Assembly: GCA_965220695.1 (NCBI GenBank)
Contig: OZ244838.1
Span: forward strand, 1,488,001 to 1,552,000
DNA length: 64,000 nucleotides
Direction: 5' to 3'
Source: UBA9620 sp965220695
GTDB taxonomy: Bacteria > Acidobacteriota > Vicinamibacteria > Vicinamibacterales > UBA8438
This document shows, piece by piece, positions 25,998-33,450 of the stretch. The position numbers and the translations under genes are program-made. Each line of letters starts with the position of its first letter. Positions within the stretch are counted from its first letter, which is position 1. Below the pieces are notes generated by a model that saw nothing but the letters and a program-made list of their open reading frames with translations, was not told the DNA's origin and made no database searches.

Positions 25998-27361
25998 CCA
26001 GCCACTCACGCAGGGAGTTCGGGACAGCCCTCGGCGCTTCGCTTGTGGTCCTGCTCTTCGGGAACGGTCAGGCTCAACAGCGGCAGCGGGACGAAGTCAG
26101 TCTCGTGATCGGCGGCTCCATCGGCCGCGCGCCGAGATTCGCAGTTCCCGACTGTCTGGCGTTGACTCCGGACGAGACCACGGCGGCGGCGGCGCGCACG
26201 ATTGCGCAGGTGCTCTGGGATGACCTGGATTTCGAACGCGAGTTCCGCATGATCCCGCGGGACACCTACCGCACGATACCCGTTGCGCCGTCACTGGTGG
26301 ATCTGCCGTTCGATCGCTGGCGCGAGCTCGACGCCGACGGCGTTGTCAGTTGCAGCGTCAGAGCGACTAGCGCCACCCAGATCGAGATCACCGCCCGCCT
26401 GTTCGACGTACAAACGCGCGCTTCCGCCTTTGGTCGGGTCTATACCGGCGGCAACCAGAACGTGCGGCGGTATGCGCATCAGTTGTCCGACGAGATCCAT
26501 CTTCACCAGCGCGCCCTGCCCGGAGTTGCGCGGACCAGAATTGCGTACGTCAGCGACCGGGATCGGGTGTCGGTGTTCGGACTGGTCGAAAACCGTCCAG
26601 GCAAGGAAATCTACCTGGCCGACTACGACGGGGCGAACGAGCGCCGGGTCACGGTCTCGCGCGCCATCAACACCAATCCGGCGTGGGCGCCAGACGGACG
26701 GTCGATCGCCTACACCTCCTGGCTTTCAGGCTACCCGGATGTCGTCATCTCGCATCTGTACGAAGGACGGATGAGTCATCCGGCGCGCGGCAACGACCGC
26801 GATCACAACTTTCTCCCGGCCTTCTCTCCAGACGGCACGCAGATTGCTTTCAACTCGAATCGGGACGACAACAACGACATCTACGTGGCGAATGTCGACG
26901 GCACCAACGTACGGCGATTGACGAACAATCCGGCGATCGACACCAGCCCCACCTGGTCGCCGAACGGCCGTCAGATTGCGTTTACGTCCGATCGCACGGG
27001 CGCGCCGCAGATCTACGTCATCAGCGCCGACGGGACGGGATTGCGGCGGCTGACCTACGAATCCTATTGCGACCGGCCGACCTGGTCGCCGGCGCCCTTC
27101 AACGAGATCGCCTACTCGTCGAGGACCGGTCCCGGGCATGACATCAAGGTCATGGATCTGGCGGGGGATGAGCCGCGTCAGTTGACCTTCGGTCTCGGGT
27201 CGAACGAGAGTCCGAGCTACTCGCCGAATGGACGCCACATCGCCTTCTCGTCGACGCGCGGCAGCGGTACGAAGCAGATCTACACGATCGGCCGCGACGG
27301 GAACGGACTTCGCCGGGTGACCTCTACCGGAAACAACGAAATGCCCAGTTGGTCGAGGTGA
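25994..27361 (+). CDS. tolB: Tol-Pal system beta-propeller protein TolB
   Basis: 455 residues, starting ATG 25994 inside the previous stop. The N-terminus HSRREFGTALGASLVVLLFGNGQAQ looks like a twin-arginine (Tat) signal (S5-R6-R7-E8-F9), unlike the Sec signal of well-known TolB proteins. The alpha/beta N-terminal domain spans about 30-180. A six-bladed PD40 propeller follows, with repeated motifs such as NPAWAPDGRSIAYTS, LPAFSPDGTQIAFNSNRD, SPTWSPNGRQIAFTSDR and SPSYSPNGRHIAFSSTR. TolB binds Pal and the TolA C-terminus in the periplasm. The order tolQ-tolR-tolA-tolB-pal-cpoB is conserved. Confidence 0.93.
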   Translation: MTSHSRREFGTALGASLVVLLFGNGQAQQRQRDEVSLVIGGSIGRAPRFAVPDCLALTPDETTAAAARTIAQVLWDDLDFEREFRMIPRDTYRTIPVAPSLVDLPFDRWRELDADGVVSCSVRATSATQIEITARLFDVQTRASAFGRVYTGGNQNVRRYAHQLSDEIHLHQRALPGVARTRIAYVSDRDRVSVFGLVENRPGKEIYLADYDGANERRVTVSRAINTNPAWAPDGRSIAYTSWLSGYPDVVISHLYEGRMSHPARGNDRDHNFLPAFSPDGTQIAFNSNRDDNNDIYVANVDGTNVRRLTNNPAIDTSPTWSPNGRQIAFTSDRTGAPQIYVISADGTGLRRLTYESYCDRPTWSPAPFNEIAYSSRTGPGHDIKVMDLAGDEPRQLTFGLGSNESPSYSPNGRHIAFSSTRGSGTKQIYTIGRDGNGLRRVTSTGNNEMPSWSR

Positions 27362-27400
27362 CGACCGCGGGCGCACCTGCTGCTGGAAAGGGATTGGGAC

Positions 27401-28003
27401 ATGCACGTTCGAAGAATCGCATCGTTGATGGGAGTCGCCGCGGTGCTGGCGGCGGCGCTGGCGCTGAACGCCTGCGTACGGCGGACGGCGCCGATGACGC
27501 CCGAGGCTCAGGAGAGTGTTCCCGCGCCGCCGCCCTCCTCTGCGACCTCGCCGCCGTTGACGTCAACCCCTCCCCCGCCGCCGCCGGATCCGCCCCCCGC
27601 CGTGCCGATCGAGTTGAGTCCCGAAGAACTGTTCGCGCGGCGGTCGCTCGAGGAGTTGAACCGTGAGGTGCCCCTGGATCCGGTGTTCTTCGCCCTTGAC
27701 AGTTCCGAACTCGACGACGACGCCCGCCGCACGGTCGAGGCCAACGCGGAGCTGCTGCGGCGGTATCCGAATTGGGTCGTGACGATCGAAGGGCACTGCG
27801 ACGAGCGCGGCACCGCGGAATACAACCTGGGGCTCGGCGAACGGCGGGCGTTGGCCGCGCAACGCTATCTGATTGAACTTGGGCTCGATCAGGGCCGCAT
27901 GCAGACGGTGAGCTACGGCAAGGAGTTTCCGTTCGATCCGGGGCACGACGACACGGCCTGGGCGGCGAATCGCCGCGCGCATTTCGTCATCACGGCGAAT
28001 TAG
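27401..28003 (+). CDS. pal: peptidoglycan-associated lipoprotein Pal
   Basis: 200 residues with a lipoprotein signal ending in lipobox L-N-A-C25. A proline-rich linker (about 40-68) leads into an OmpA-family domain with PVFFALDSSELDDDAR, the peptidoglycan-binding motif VTIEGHCDERGTAEYNLGLGERRA and a C-terminal VSYGKEFP segment with RRAHFVI. Pal anchors the outer membrane to the wall and partners TolB. It lies 39 bp after tolB in the same operon. The linker is unusually proline-rich (poly-Pro runs). Confidence 0.95.
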   Translation: MHVRRIASLMGVAAVLAAALALNACVRRTAPMTPEAQESVPAPPPSSATSPPLTSTPPPPPPDPPPAVPIELSPEELFARRSLEELNREVPLDPVFFALDSSELDDDARRTVEANAELLRRYPNWVVTIEGHCDERGTAEYNLGLGERRALAAQRYLIELGLDQGRMQTVSYGKEFPFDPGHDDTAWAANRRAHFVITAN

Positions 28004-28069
28004 CGGTGACGCGTCTGGCGCGATAGGATAGACAATGCGTGGATTCGCGCGCCATATATGAGGTATGTC

Positions 28070-28927
28070 ATGAAACGGCTCCTCCGCTCCCTCGCGCTCG
28101 GCATGACCGGCGCACTGCTCGTCGTGGCTTCCACCGAAGGGGCCGATCGCGAACATCAGCAGATGATGGCGGATATACGGATGCTCCAGGAGCAGATGTC
28201 CCGAATGTATCTGATGCTGGGAACGCTCGACGAGACCCTCCAGGAGACATTTCAGGCGGTGCTGACCAGGCTCGATACCCAGGCGGACGAATCGAGACGC
28301 GCCTTCGCCGACCAGACGCTGCAGGTTGGCAACCTCTCCGAGGGGGTCCGCATCGTACGGGAGAAGGTCGACGAGGCCAACGTCCGGGTCTCGTCACTGG
28401 ACCAGGAAGTCGAGGCGTTGCGGCTGGCGATCCCCAGAATGAGCACGCCGCTGACCCGGCTCGCGGTTGATCCGGAAACCGGTTTGCCGACCGCTTCCGT
28501 CCAGATTCCGGCGCCCGCGGCGGTCGCTCCCGTCAATCCCGGCGTCTCGCCTCAACGGATGTACGATTCCGCCTGGGCAGACTTCGCGGCCGGTCAGTAT
28601 GCACTCTCGATCCAGGGATTCGAGGCCTATCTCAGCAGCTTCCCGCAGTCAGAGCAGGCGGATGACGCGCAGTTCTTTATCGGCGAGAACTTCTTCTCCG
28701 ATGGCCAGTACCCGGAGGCGGCGGAGGCCTACGAGCAGGTGGTGCTCCGCTATGCGGACGGCACCCTCGTCCCCGAGGCGCTCTACAAGCGTGGACTTAC
28801 TTTTATCCGGCTCGATCAGCCGGAGCTGGCGCGCCAGGCGTTCGAGCGGGTCGTACAGAACCACCCTGAAAGCAACATGGCGAATCTGGCCCAGCAACAG
28901 CTCGATAATATGGACCGGGAACCGTAA
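28070..28927 (+). CDS. cpoB: CpoB/YbgF-like Tol-Pal accessory TPR protein
   Basis: 285 residues from ATG 28070, chosen for GAGGT at 28060-28064; ATG 28058 is possible. A Sec signal (MKRLLRSLALGMTGALLVVAS) is followed by a coiled-coil of about 25-120 with regular Met/Leu heptads (trimerisation region), a Pro/Ala linker, and C-terminal TPRs (AWADFAAGQYALSIQGFEAYL, FSDGQYPEAAEAYEQVVLRY, IRLDQPELARQAFERVVQNHP). CpoB coordinates outer-membrane constriction with peptidoglycan synthesis through TolA. Last gene of the tol cluster before ssb. Confidence 0.9.
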   Translation: MKRLLRSLALGMTGALLVVASTEGADREHQQMMADIRMLQEQMSRMYLMLGTLDETLQETFQAVLTRLDTQADESRRAFADQTLQVGNLSEGVRIVREKVDEANVRVSSLDQEVEALRLAIPRMSTPLTRLAVDPETGLPTASVQIPAPAAVAPVNPGVSPQRMYDSAWADFAAGQYALSIQGFEAYLSSFPQSEQADDAQFFIGENFFSDGQYPEAAEAYEQVVLRYADGTLVPEALYKRGLTFIRLDQPELARQAFERVVQNHPESNMANLAQQQLDNMDREP

Positions 28928-28979
28928 TAGCCGATCACGGCGCCGGCGTGCATCAGCGGAACGAACACCGGGGAGACGG

Positions 28980-29462
28980 ATGGGAACTGTAAACAAGGTC
29001 ATCATCGTTGGAAATCTGGGCCGTGACGTCGAGGTGCGCTATACGCCGGGCGGTGCGGCGGTGGCGAATCTCAATCTCGCGACGACGGACGTCTGGAACG
29101 ACAAGGCGGGCCAACGCCAGGAGCGCACCGAATGGCACCGGGTCGTCCTGTGGGGCAAGCAGGCCGAGACTCTGGCCGAGTATCTGACCAAGGGCAAGCA
29201 GATCTATGTCGAGGGAAGTCTGCAGACCCGCCAGTGGGACGATCGGGACGGCAACAAACGGTACACGACGGAGGTTCGCGCGGACCGGATCGTGTTGCTG
29301 GGCGGTCGGGGCGGCGGCGGAGAGTCGGGCGGCGGCGACTACGGAACGCGCGGTTCATCGCCCAGCGGACCGGCGCCCAGCGGACCGGCGCCCGGCGGTT
29401 CGGCGCCCGGCGGTTCGGCGCCCGGTCCACCGGATTTGACAGAGGACGATATCCCGTTCTAG
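28980..29462 (+). CDS. ssb: single-stranded DNA-binding protein
   Basis: 160 residues from ATG 28980, with GGGGAG upstream. The OB fold (MGTVNKVIIVGNLGRDVEVRYTPGG, WHRVVLWGKQAETLAEYLTKG, YVEGSLQTRQW) spans about 1-108. A Gly/Ser/Pro-rich disordered linker follows, and the conserved acidic tip ends D-D-I-P-F, which recruits replication and repair partners. Part of the linker is a 15-bp tandem repeat. An upstream in-frame extension back to 28467 lies over cpoB and is not the start. It is co-directional with the tol genes, 52 bp after cpoB. Confidence 0.96.
   Translation: MGTVNKVIIVGNLGRDVEVRYTPGGAAVANLNLATTDVWNDKAGQRQERTEWHRVVLWGKQAETLAEYLTKGKQIYVEGSLQTRQWDDRDGNKRYTTEVRADRIVLLGGRGGGGESGGGDYGTRGSSPSGPAPSGPAPGGSAPGGSAPGPPDLTEDDIPF
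29361..29420 (+). repeat. 15-bp tandem repeat in the ssb linker
   Basis: Four 15-bp units in frame: CCCAGCGGACCGGCG twice (29361-29390), then CCCGGCGGTTCGGCG twice (29391-29420). They encode PSGPA/PGGSA pentapeptides in the disordered linker, so unit-number changes alter only linker length. Confidence 0.85.
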
Positions 29463-29465
29463 CCG

Positions 29466-29819
29466 TCACCGCGTGCTGACGGATTCGGCGCGGCCGTACC
29501 GATCTTCCAGCCTGACGACGTCATCGAGTTCAGGTGTCGATACCTCGAAAATGTCGCTGTCGTCGAGCGCCGTCATCCGGTGCACGGTGCCAGGGGTGAT
29601 GTGTATGCTCTCCCCCGGTGACATCTCCCGCGTGACGCGCCGACCATCCTCCTCGATCTCGAAGCGGATCCGACCGCTCCAGAGCAGGATCGTCTCGTCC
29701 TTGATCCTGTGATATTGCAGGCTCAACGCGTGGCCGGCGTCGACGTGGATCACCTTGCCCACGTAGCGGTCCGTCATCGCCCACCGCAGTTCGTAGCCCC
29801 AGGGCTTGTCTACGCGCAT
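29466..29819 (-). CDS. cupin protein, mannose-6-phosphate isomerase type II-like
   Basis: 117 residues forming one cupin domain. The N-terminal KPWGYELRWAMTDRYVGKVIHVDAGHALSLQYHRIKDETILLWSG and later ITPGTVHRMTAL contain the metal-ligand pattern (H-x-x-x-x-x-E and a later His) of the C-terminal domain of bifunctional mannose-1-phosphate guanylyltransferase/phosphomannose isomerase. It is a stand-alone domain, so a sugar-phosphate isomerase or sugar-binding role is plausible but unproven. Last gene of the minus-strand rpoN-hpf-rapZ cluster, 33 bp after rapZ. Confidence 0.8.
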   Translation of the reverse strand: MRVDKPWGYELRWAMTDRYVGKVIHVDAGHALSLQYHRIKDETILLWSGRIRFEIEEDGRRVTREMSPGESIHITPGTVHRMTALDDSDIFEVSTPELDDVVRLEDRYGRAESVSTR

Positions 29820-29852
29820 GTCAGCTCCGCCGTTCTCGTCTCCCGTGTCACC

Positions 29853-30758
29853 TCATCCGCGTGCGACGTCACGGTGCTTGATTCGCCATCCGACGCCGGA
29901 AGTCCCCGCCAGGATGACCTTGAGCCGCTCCACCACCGCGACCGAGCGGTGCCGCCCGCCGGTACAGCCGATCGAGATCGTCAGATAGCTCTTCCCTTCG
30001 GTCGTGTACTTGGGAATCAGGAATCGTAGCAGATCGGTCGTCTTGTCGATGAACGCCGGGGTAGCCTCGGCGGACGCCACATAGTCCTGCACCGGACCGT
30101 CCCTGCCGGTCAGCTTGCGAAGATCGGTGACGAAGTACGGATTGGGCAGGAATCGAACGTCGAGGATCAGGTCGGACTCGACCGGTATACCGTATTTGTA
30201 TCCAAAGCTCAGCAGCGTGACGGTCATCCGGGTGCGCGTGCCCTCGCGTTCCGACAACTCCCGGAACGCCCGGCGAAGCTGGTGCACGGTGAGGTCCGAG
30301 GTATCGAGGACCCGATCGGACATCTTCTTGATCTGGTCGAGTTGCGTGCGTTCGGCCAGGATGCCCTCGATGACGGATCCGGTCGGAGCCAGTGGATGCG
30401 GGCGGCGGGTCTCGCTGAATCGACGCACGAGGGCCGAGTCCGAGGCTTCGAGGAAGATGAGCCAGACCGAAAGGTCGCGCCGGGCTCGCAGCGACTTGAA
30501 CACGCTGGGGAAACGTTTGAGAAACGACCGATCCCGCGCATCCACGACCACGGCGATGGAGTCGTAGGTAGAGCGCTCGCCCAGCACCAGATCGGCCAGT
30601 GTCGGAATCAGCACGCTGGGCAGATTGTCGACGCACAGATAGCCGAGGTCTTCCAGCGCCCGGATCGCTGCCGATTTCCCGGCGCCAGACAGGCCGGTCA
30701 CCACGATGAATCGGGCTTTGCCTGGTCGGGGCGAGGGTTCTGCGTGCCTGGCGGGCAT
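29853..30758 (-). CDS. rapZ: RNase adapter/GTPase RapZ (YvcJ family)
   Basis: About 301 residues from ATG 30758 (the frame extends to 30842 without family similarity). Walker A GLSGAGKS lies at residues 23-30, the Asp-rich VVDARDRSF near 75 and the C-terminal GCTGGRHRSV signature near 275. In E. coli RapZ senses GlcN6P and targets the GlmZ small RNA for RNase E; in other phyla the family is an ATP/GTPase of broader, less known function. The rpoN-hpf-rapZ order is conserved in many bacteria, here without the ptsN that is often between hpf and rapZ. Confidence 0.92.
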   Translation of the reverse strand: MPARHAEPSPRPGKARFIVVTGLSGAGKSAAIRALEDLGYLCVDNLPSVLIPTLADLVLGERSTYDSIAVVVDARDRSFLKRFPSVFKSLRARRDLSVWLIFLEASDSALVRRFSETRRPHPLAPTGSVIEGILAERTQLDQIKKMSDRVLDTSDLTVHQLRRAFRELSEREGTRTRMTVTLLSFGYKYGIPVESDLILDVRFLPNPYFVTDLRKLTGRDGPVQDYVASAEATPAFIDKTTDLLRFLIPKYTTEGKSYLTISIGCTGGRHRSVAVVERLKVILAGTSGVGWRIKHRDVARG

Positions 30759-30786
30759 CCGAATCGGCTCTGCGTCAGGATTCCGG

Positions 30787-31143
30787 CTAGCCCGACAACG
30801 TATCGCCGTCGACGCCGGCGGCATCCGAGCGGGGGGCTGCAATGCGCCGGCGCCGCCCCTGCCACTTCCCTTTCAAGGTCTGTGCCTGGCGCATCACCTT
30901 GTCCACCGCCTCGCCGACGGCGATCTGCCACGTGTCGCCATGGCCGATGCCGTGGAGACGATGGTCGCCTCGCGCGTGCACGACGAGTTCCGAGACATAC
31001 AAGTGCCGCTCGGTCGCTACGACCATGTCGGCAGAGACGACCGCGTCGCCGATCAGCCGCTCGAGAGACGACAGGCGGCGCAGGACCAAATCGCGCAACT
31101 CGGGAGTGACCTGCGTGTTCCGTCCCGTCAACGTGCATTCCAT
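30787..31143 (-). CDS. hpf: ribosome hibernation-promoting factor (HPF/YfiA family)
   Basis: 118 residues, ATG 31143 with AAAGGAGGG upstream. The beta-alpha fold of short HPF is seen: MECTLTGRNTQVTPELRDLVLRRLSSLERLI, SADMVVATERHLYVSELVVHARG, AVGEAVDKVMRQAQTLKGKW. The C-terminal tail is basic. The protein binds the 30S decoding region in stationary phase. It lacks the C-terminal dimerisation domain of long HPF, although the tail after residue 100 is a little longer than in YfiA/HPF of E. coli. Located directly downstream of rpoN. Confidence 0.92.
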   Translation of the reverse strand: MECTLTGRNTQVTPELRDLVLRRLSSLERLIGDAVVSADMVVATERHLYVSELVVHARGDHRLHGIGHGDTWQIAVGEAVDKVMRQAQTLKGKWQGRRRRIAAPRSDAAGVDGDTLSG

Positions 31144-31190
31144 GGGACTGCCCTCCTTTCAGTGTGCGACGGATGGCGTCGAACACATTG

Positions 31191-32630
31191 TCAGAACAGG
31201 ACCTTGCGCTGACTCGATGTCGGGATCTTCAATTCTTCACGGTATTTGGCGATCGTGCGACGAGCGAGCACCAGGCCTTCGCTCTGCAGCAGATGCACGA
31301 TACGCGAATCACTCAGCGGCTTCTCCGGGTTCTCTCCCTCGATGATCTTGCGAATGCGCTGCTTGATCGTCACCGATGACACATTCTCACCGTAGGCGCT
31401 GTTGATACCGCTGTGAAAGAAGTACTTCATCTCGAACACCCCCTGCGGGGTGTGCATGTATTTGTTGTTGACCACCCGGCTGACCGTAGACTCGTGCATG
31501 CCGATATCGGTGGCCACGTCACGCAATATCAGGGGACGGAGATGCTCGATGCCGCGGTCGAGGAACTCCTTCTGGAACGAGATGATGCTCGTCGCGACCT
31601 TGTAGATGGTCTTCTGGCGCTGGTCGATCGACTTGATGAGCCAGAGCGCCGAGCGGAATTTCTCTTTCACGTACGCGCGCGTCTCGGTGCTGTTTTCCTG
31701 CTTCTTGTCGAGCAGGCGCCGGTACACGGGGCTGATGCGCAGTTGCGGCATCCCGTCCTCGTTCAACATCGCGACATGGCGATCTTCGACCTTCACCACA
31801 TACACGTCAGGAATCACGTACTGCGACGATGTCGGATTGAGCTTGCTGCCCGGTTTCGGATCGAGCTGCCGGATGACGTCGACATGCTGCTTCAGCTCGT
31901 CGACCGACATGTCGAGTCGACGCGCGATCTCCCGCCCCTGGTGGTTCTGCAGCAGCTTGAGGTGGTCGCGGATGATCGTCTCACTGGCGGTGCCGTCAAG
32001 CCCCAACTGGGTGACCTGCAACAGCAGGCACTCCTGCAGGTCACGGGCCGCTACGCCGACCGGGTCGAACCCCTGCAGAATGCCCAGCACCCGTTCGACC
32101 TCCGAGAGCGGCCAGGCCCCCATTTCGGCAATTTCTTCGACCGACGCGACCAGATACCCGTCGTCGTCGAGATTGCCGATGATGGCCGAGCCGATCTCCC
32201 GGACCAGGGGGTCGTCGTCCCCGGTCTGGAGCGACAGTTGCCACGTCAGGTGATCAGCGAGGGAACTGCGGGTGGACAGGGTGTTCTCGATCGGACGCTG
32301 TTCCTTGAACTCGCGAGGCACTCGCGGACGGTATCCGTCGTCGAGGTAGTCGCCGAAGAAATACTCGTAGTCCGCATCCTCCCACGAGTCCTGTTGCTCC
32401 TTTTCCTGCGAGGGCGGATCCTGCTTCTCATCGGTCTGCGCTGCCGCCTCGGGCGGCTGCAGATCGTCGGCCGGCACCTCCTCGAGCATCGGATTCTCTA
32501 CGACTTCCTGCGTCAGCATGTCGGCCAGTTCGAGGGTCGACATCGGCAGCAGCTTGATCGCCTGTTGCAGCGACGGCGTCAGGATCAGCTTCTGGGAGAG
32601 CCGCGTCTGAAGTCGTTGTTGGAGCGCCAT
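31191..32630 (-). CDS. rpoN: RNA polymerase sigma-54 factor
   Basis: 479 residues. Region I at the N-terminus (MALQQRLQTRLSQKLILTPSLQQAIKLLPMSTLELADML) binds core and activators; an acidic region II (about 60-100, with EKEQQDSWEDADYEYFFGDYLDD) follows; the core-binding and DNA-binding regions include VSRVVNNKYMHTPQGVFEMKYFF (helix-turn-helix) and the C-terminal RpoN box ARRTIAKYREEL. Transcription needs AAA+ activators, none of which is in this window. Flanked by lptB and hpf in the conserved order. Confidence 0.96.
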   Translation of the reverse strand: MALQQRLQTRLSQKLILTPSLQQAIKLLPMSTLELADMLTQEVVENPMLEEVPADDLQPPEAAAQTDEKQDPPSQEKEQQDSWEDADYEYFFGDYLDDGYRPRVPREFKEQRPIENTLSTRSSLADHLTWQLSLQTGDDDPLVREIGSAIIGNLDDDGYLVASVEEIAEMGAWPLSEVERVLGILQGFDPVGVAARDLQECLLLQVTQLGLDGTASETIIRDHLKLLQNHQGREIARRLDMSVDELKQHVDVIRQLDPKPGSKLNPTSSQYVIPDVYVVKVEDRHVAMLNEDGMPQLRISPVYRRLLDKKQENSTETRAYVKEKFRSALWLIKSIDQRQKTIYKVATSIISFQKEFLDRGIEHLRPLILRDVATDIGMHESTVSRVVNNKYMHTPQGVFEMKYFFHSGINSAYGENVSSVTIKQRIRKIIEGENPEKPLSDSRIVHLLQSEGLVLARRTIAKYREELKIPTSSQRKVLF

Positions 32631-32677
32631 AGCGTGGGTGCGGCGCCGGGTCCGGGGCGCTGGGCACCATGTCGATC

Positions 32678-33403
32678 TTAGTCCAAACGAAAATCCGTAC
32701 CCAAGTAGATCCGTTTCACATCCTCGTCGTTCGCCAGATCCGCCGGCGTCCCGCTGCGAAACAGGGCGCCATCGTGCACGATGTAGGTGCGGTCGGTGAT
32801 CTTGAGTGTCTCGCGGACGTTGTGGTCGGTGATCAGCACCCCGATCCCGCGGTCCTTCAAATGGAAGATGATTTCCTGGATGTCGGTGACCGCGATCGGG
32901 TCGATGCCGGCGAACGGTTCGTCGAGCAGCATGAAGGAGGGGGACATCACCAGCGCACGGGTGATTTCGACGCGCCGCCGCTCTCCGCCGGACAGCGTGT
33001 GCGCCGGCGACTTGGCCAGAGGAGTCAGATGGAGTTCGTTCAGCAACTCGCGTACCCGCTCGCGGCGGGCCTTGCGAGATAGCCCCAGGGTCTCGATGAT
33101 CGCCATGATGTTCTGCTCGACCGTCAAGCCGCGAAAGATCGAGGGTTCCTGCGGCAGATAGCCGATGCCCTTGCGTGCGCGGAGATACATGGGGTCGGTG
33201 GTCACGTCATCGCCATCCAGGATGACCCGCCCGCTATCGGGTGCGGTGAGTCCCACGGCGAGATAGAACGTCGTCGTCTTTCCGGCGCCGTTGGGTCCCA
33301 GCAGCCCCACAACCTCGCCCGACGACACCTCGAGGCTCACGTCTCGCACGACGGTGCGGCCGCCATATGACTTGAACAGGTTCTGTGTCTGGAGCGTGGC
33401 CAT
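32678..33403 (-). CDS. lptB: lipopolysaccharide export ABC transporter ATPase LptB
   Basis: 241 residues from ATG 33403; the longer frame to 33574 adds 57 unlike residues. Walker A GPNGAGKTT is at residues 36-44, the Q-loop in GIGYLPQEPSIFR, signature LSGGERRRVEI, Walker B FMLLDEPFAGIDPIA and the switch His in LITDHNVRETL. The YLPQEPSIFRGLTVEQNI segment is characteristic of LptB. It powers LptF-LptG (fused here at 14435-16738). It lies between lptC/A and rpoN as in Proteobacteria. Confidence 0.96.
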   Translation of the reverse strand: MATLQTQNLFKSYGGRTVVRDVSLEVSSGEVVGLLGPNGAGKTTTFYLAVGLTAPDSGRVILDGDDVTTDPMYLRARKGIGYLPQEPSIFRGLTVEQNIMAIIETLGLSRKARRERVRELLNELHLTPLAKSPAHTLSGGERRRVEITRALVMSPSFMLLDEPFAGIDPIAVTDIQEIIFHLKDRGIGVLITDHNVRETLKITDRTYIVHDGALFRSGTPADLANDEDVKRIYLGTDFRLD

Positions 33404-33450
33404 ACGCAAGGGAGCATCGACGCCGCTGCGTCGTGCGGGTCCGGCGCCGG

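Noticed and set aside
28467..28979. N-terminal extension of ssb
   Set aside because: It overlaps cpoB in another frame; the OB fold and the ribosome binding site place the start at 28980.
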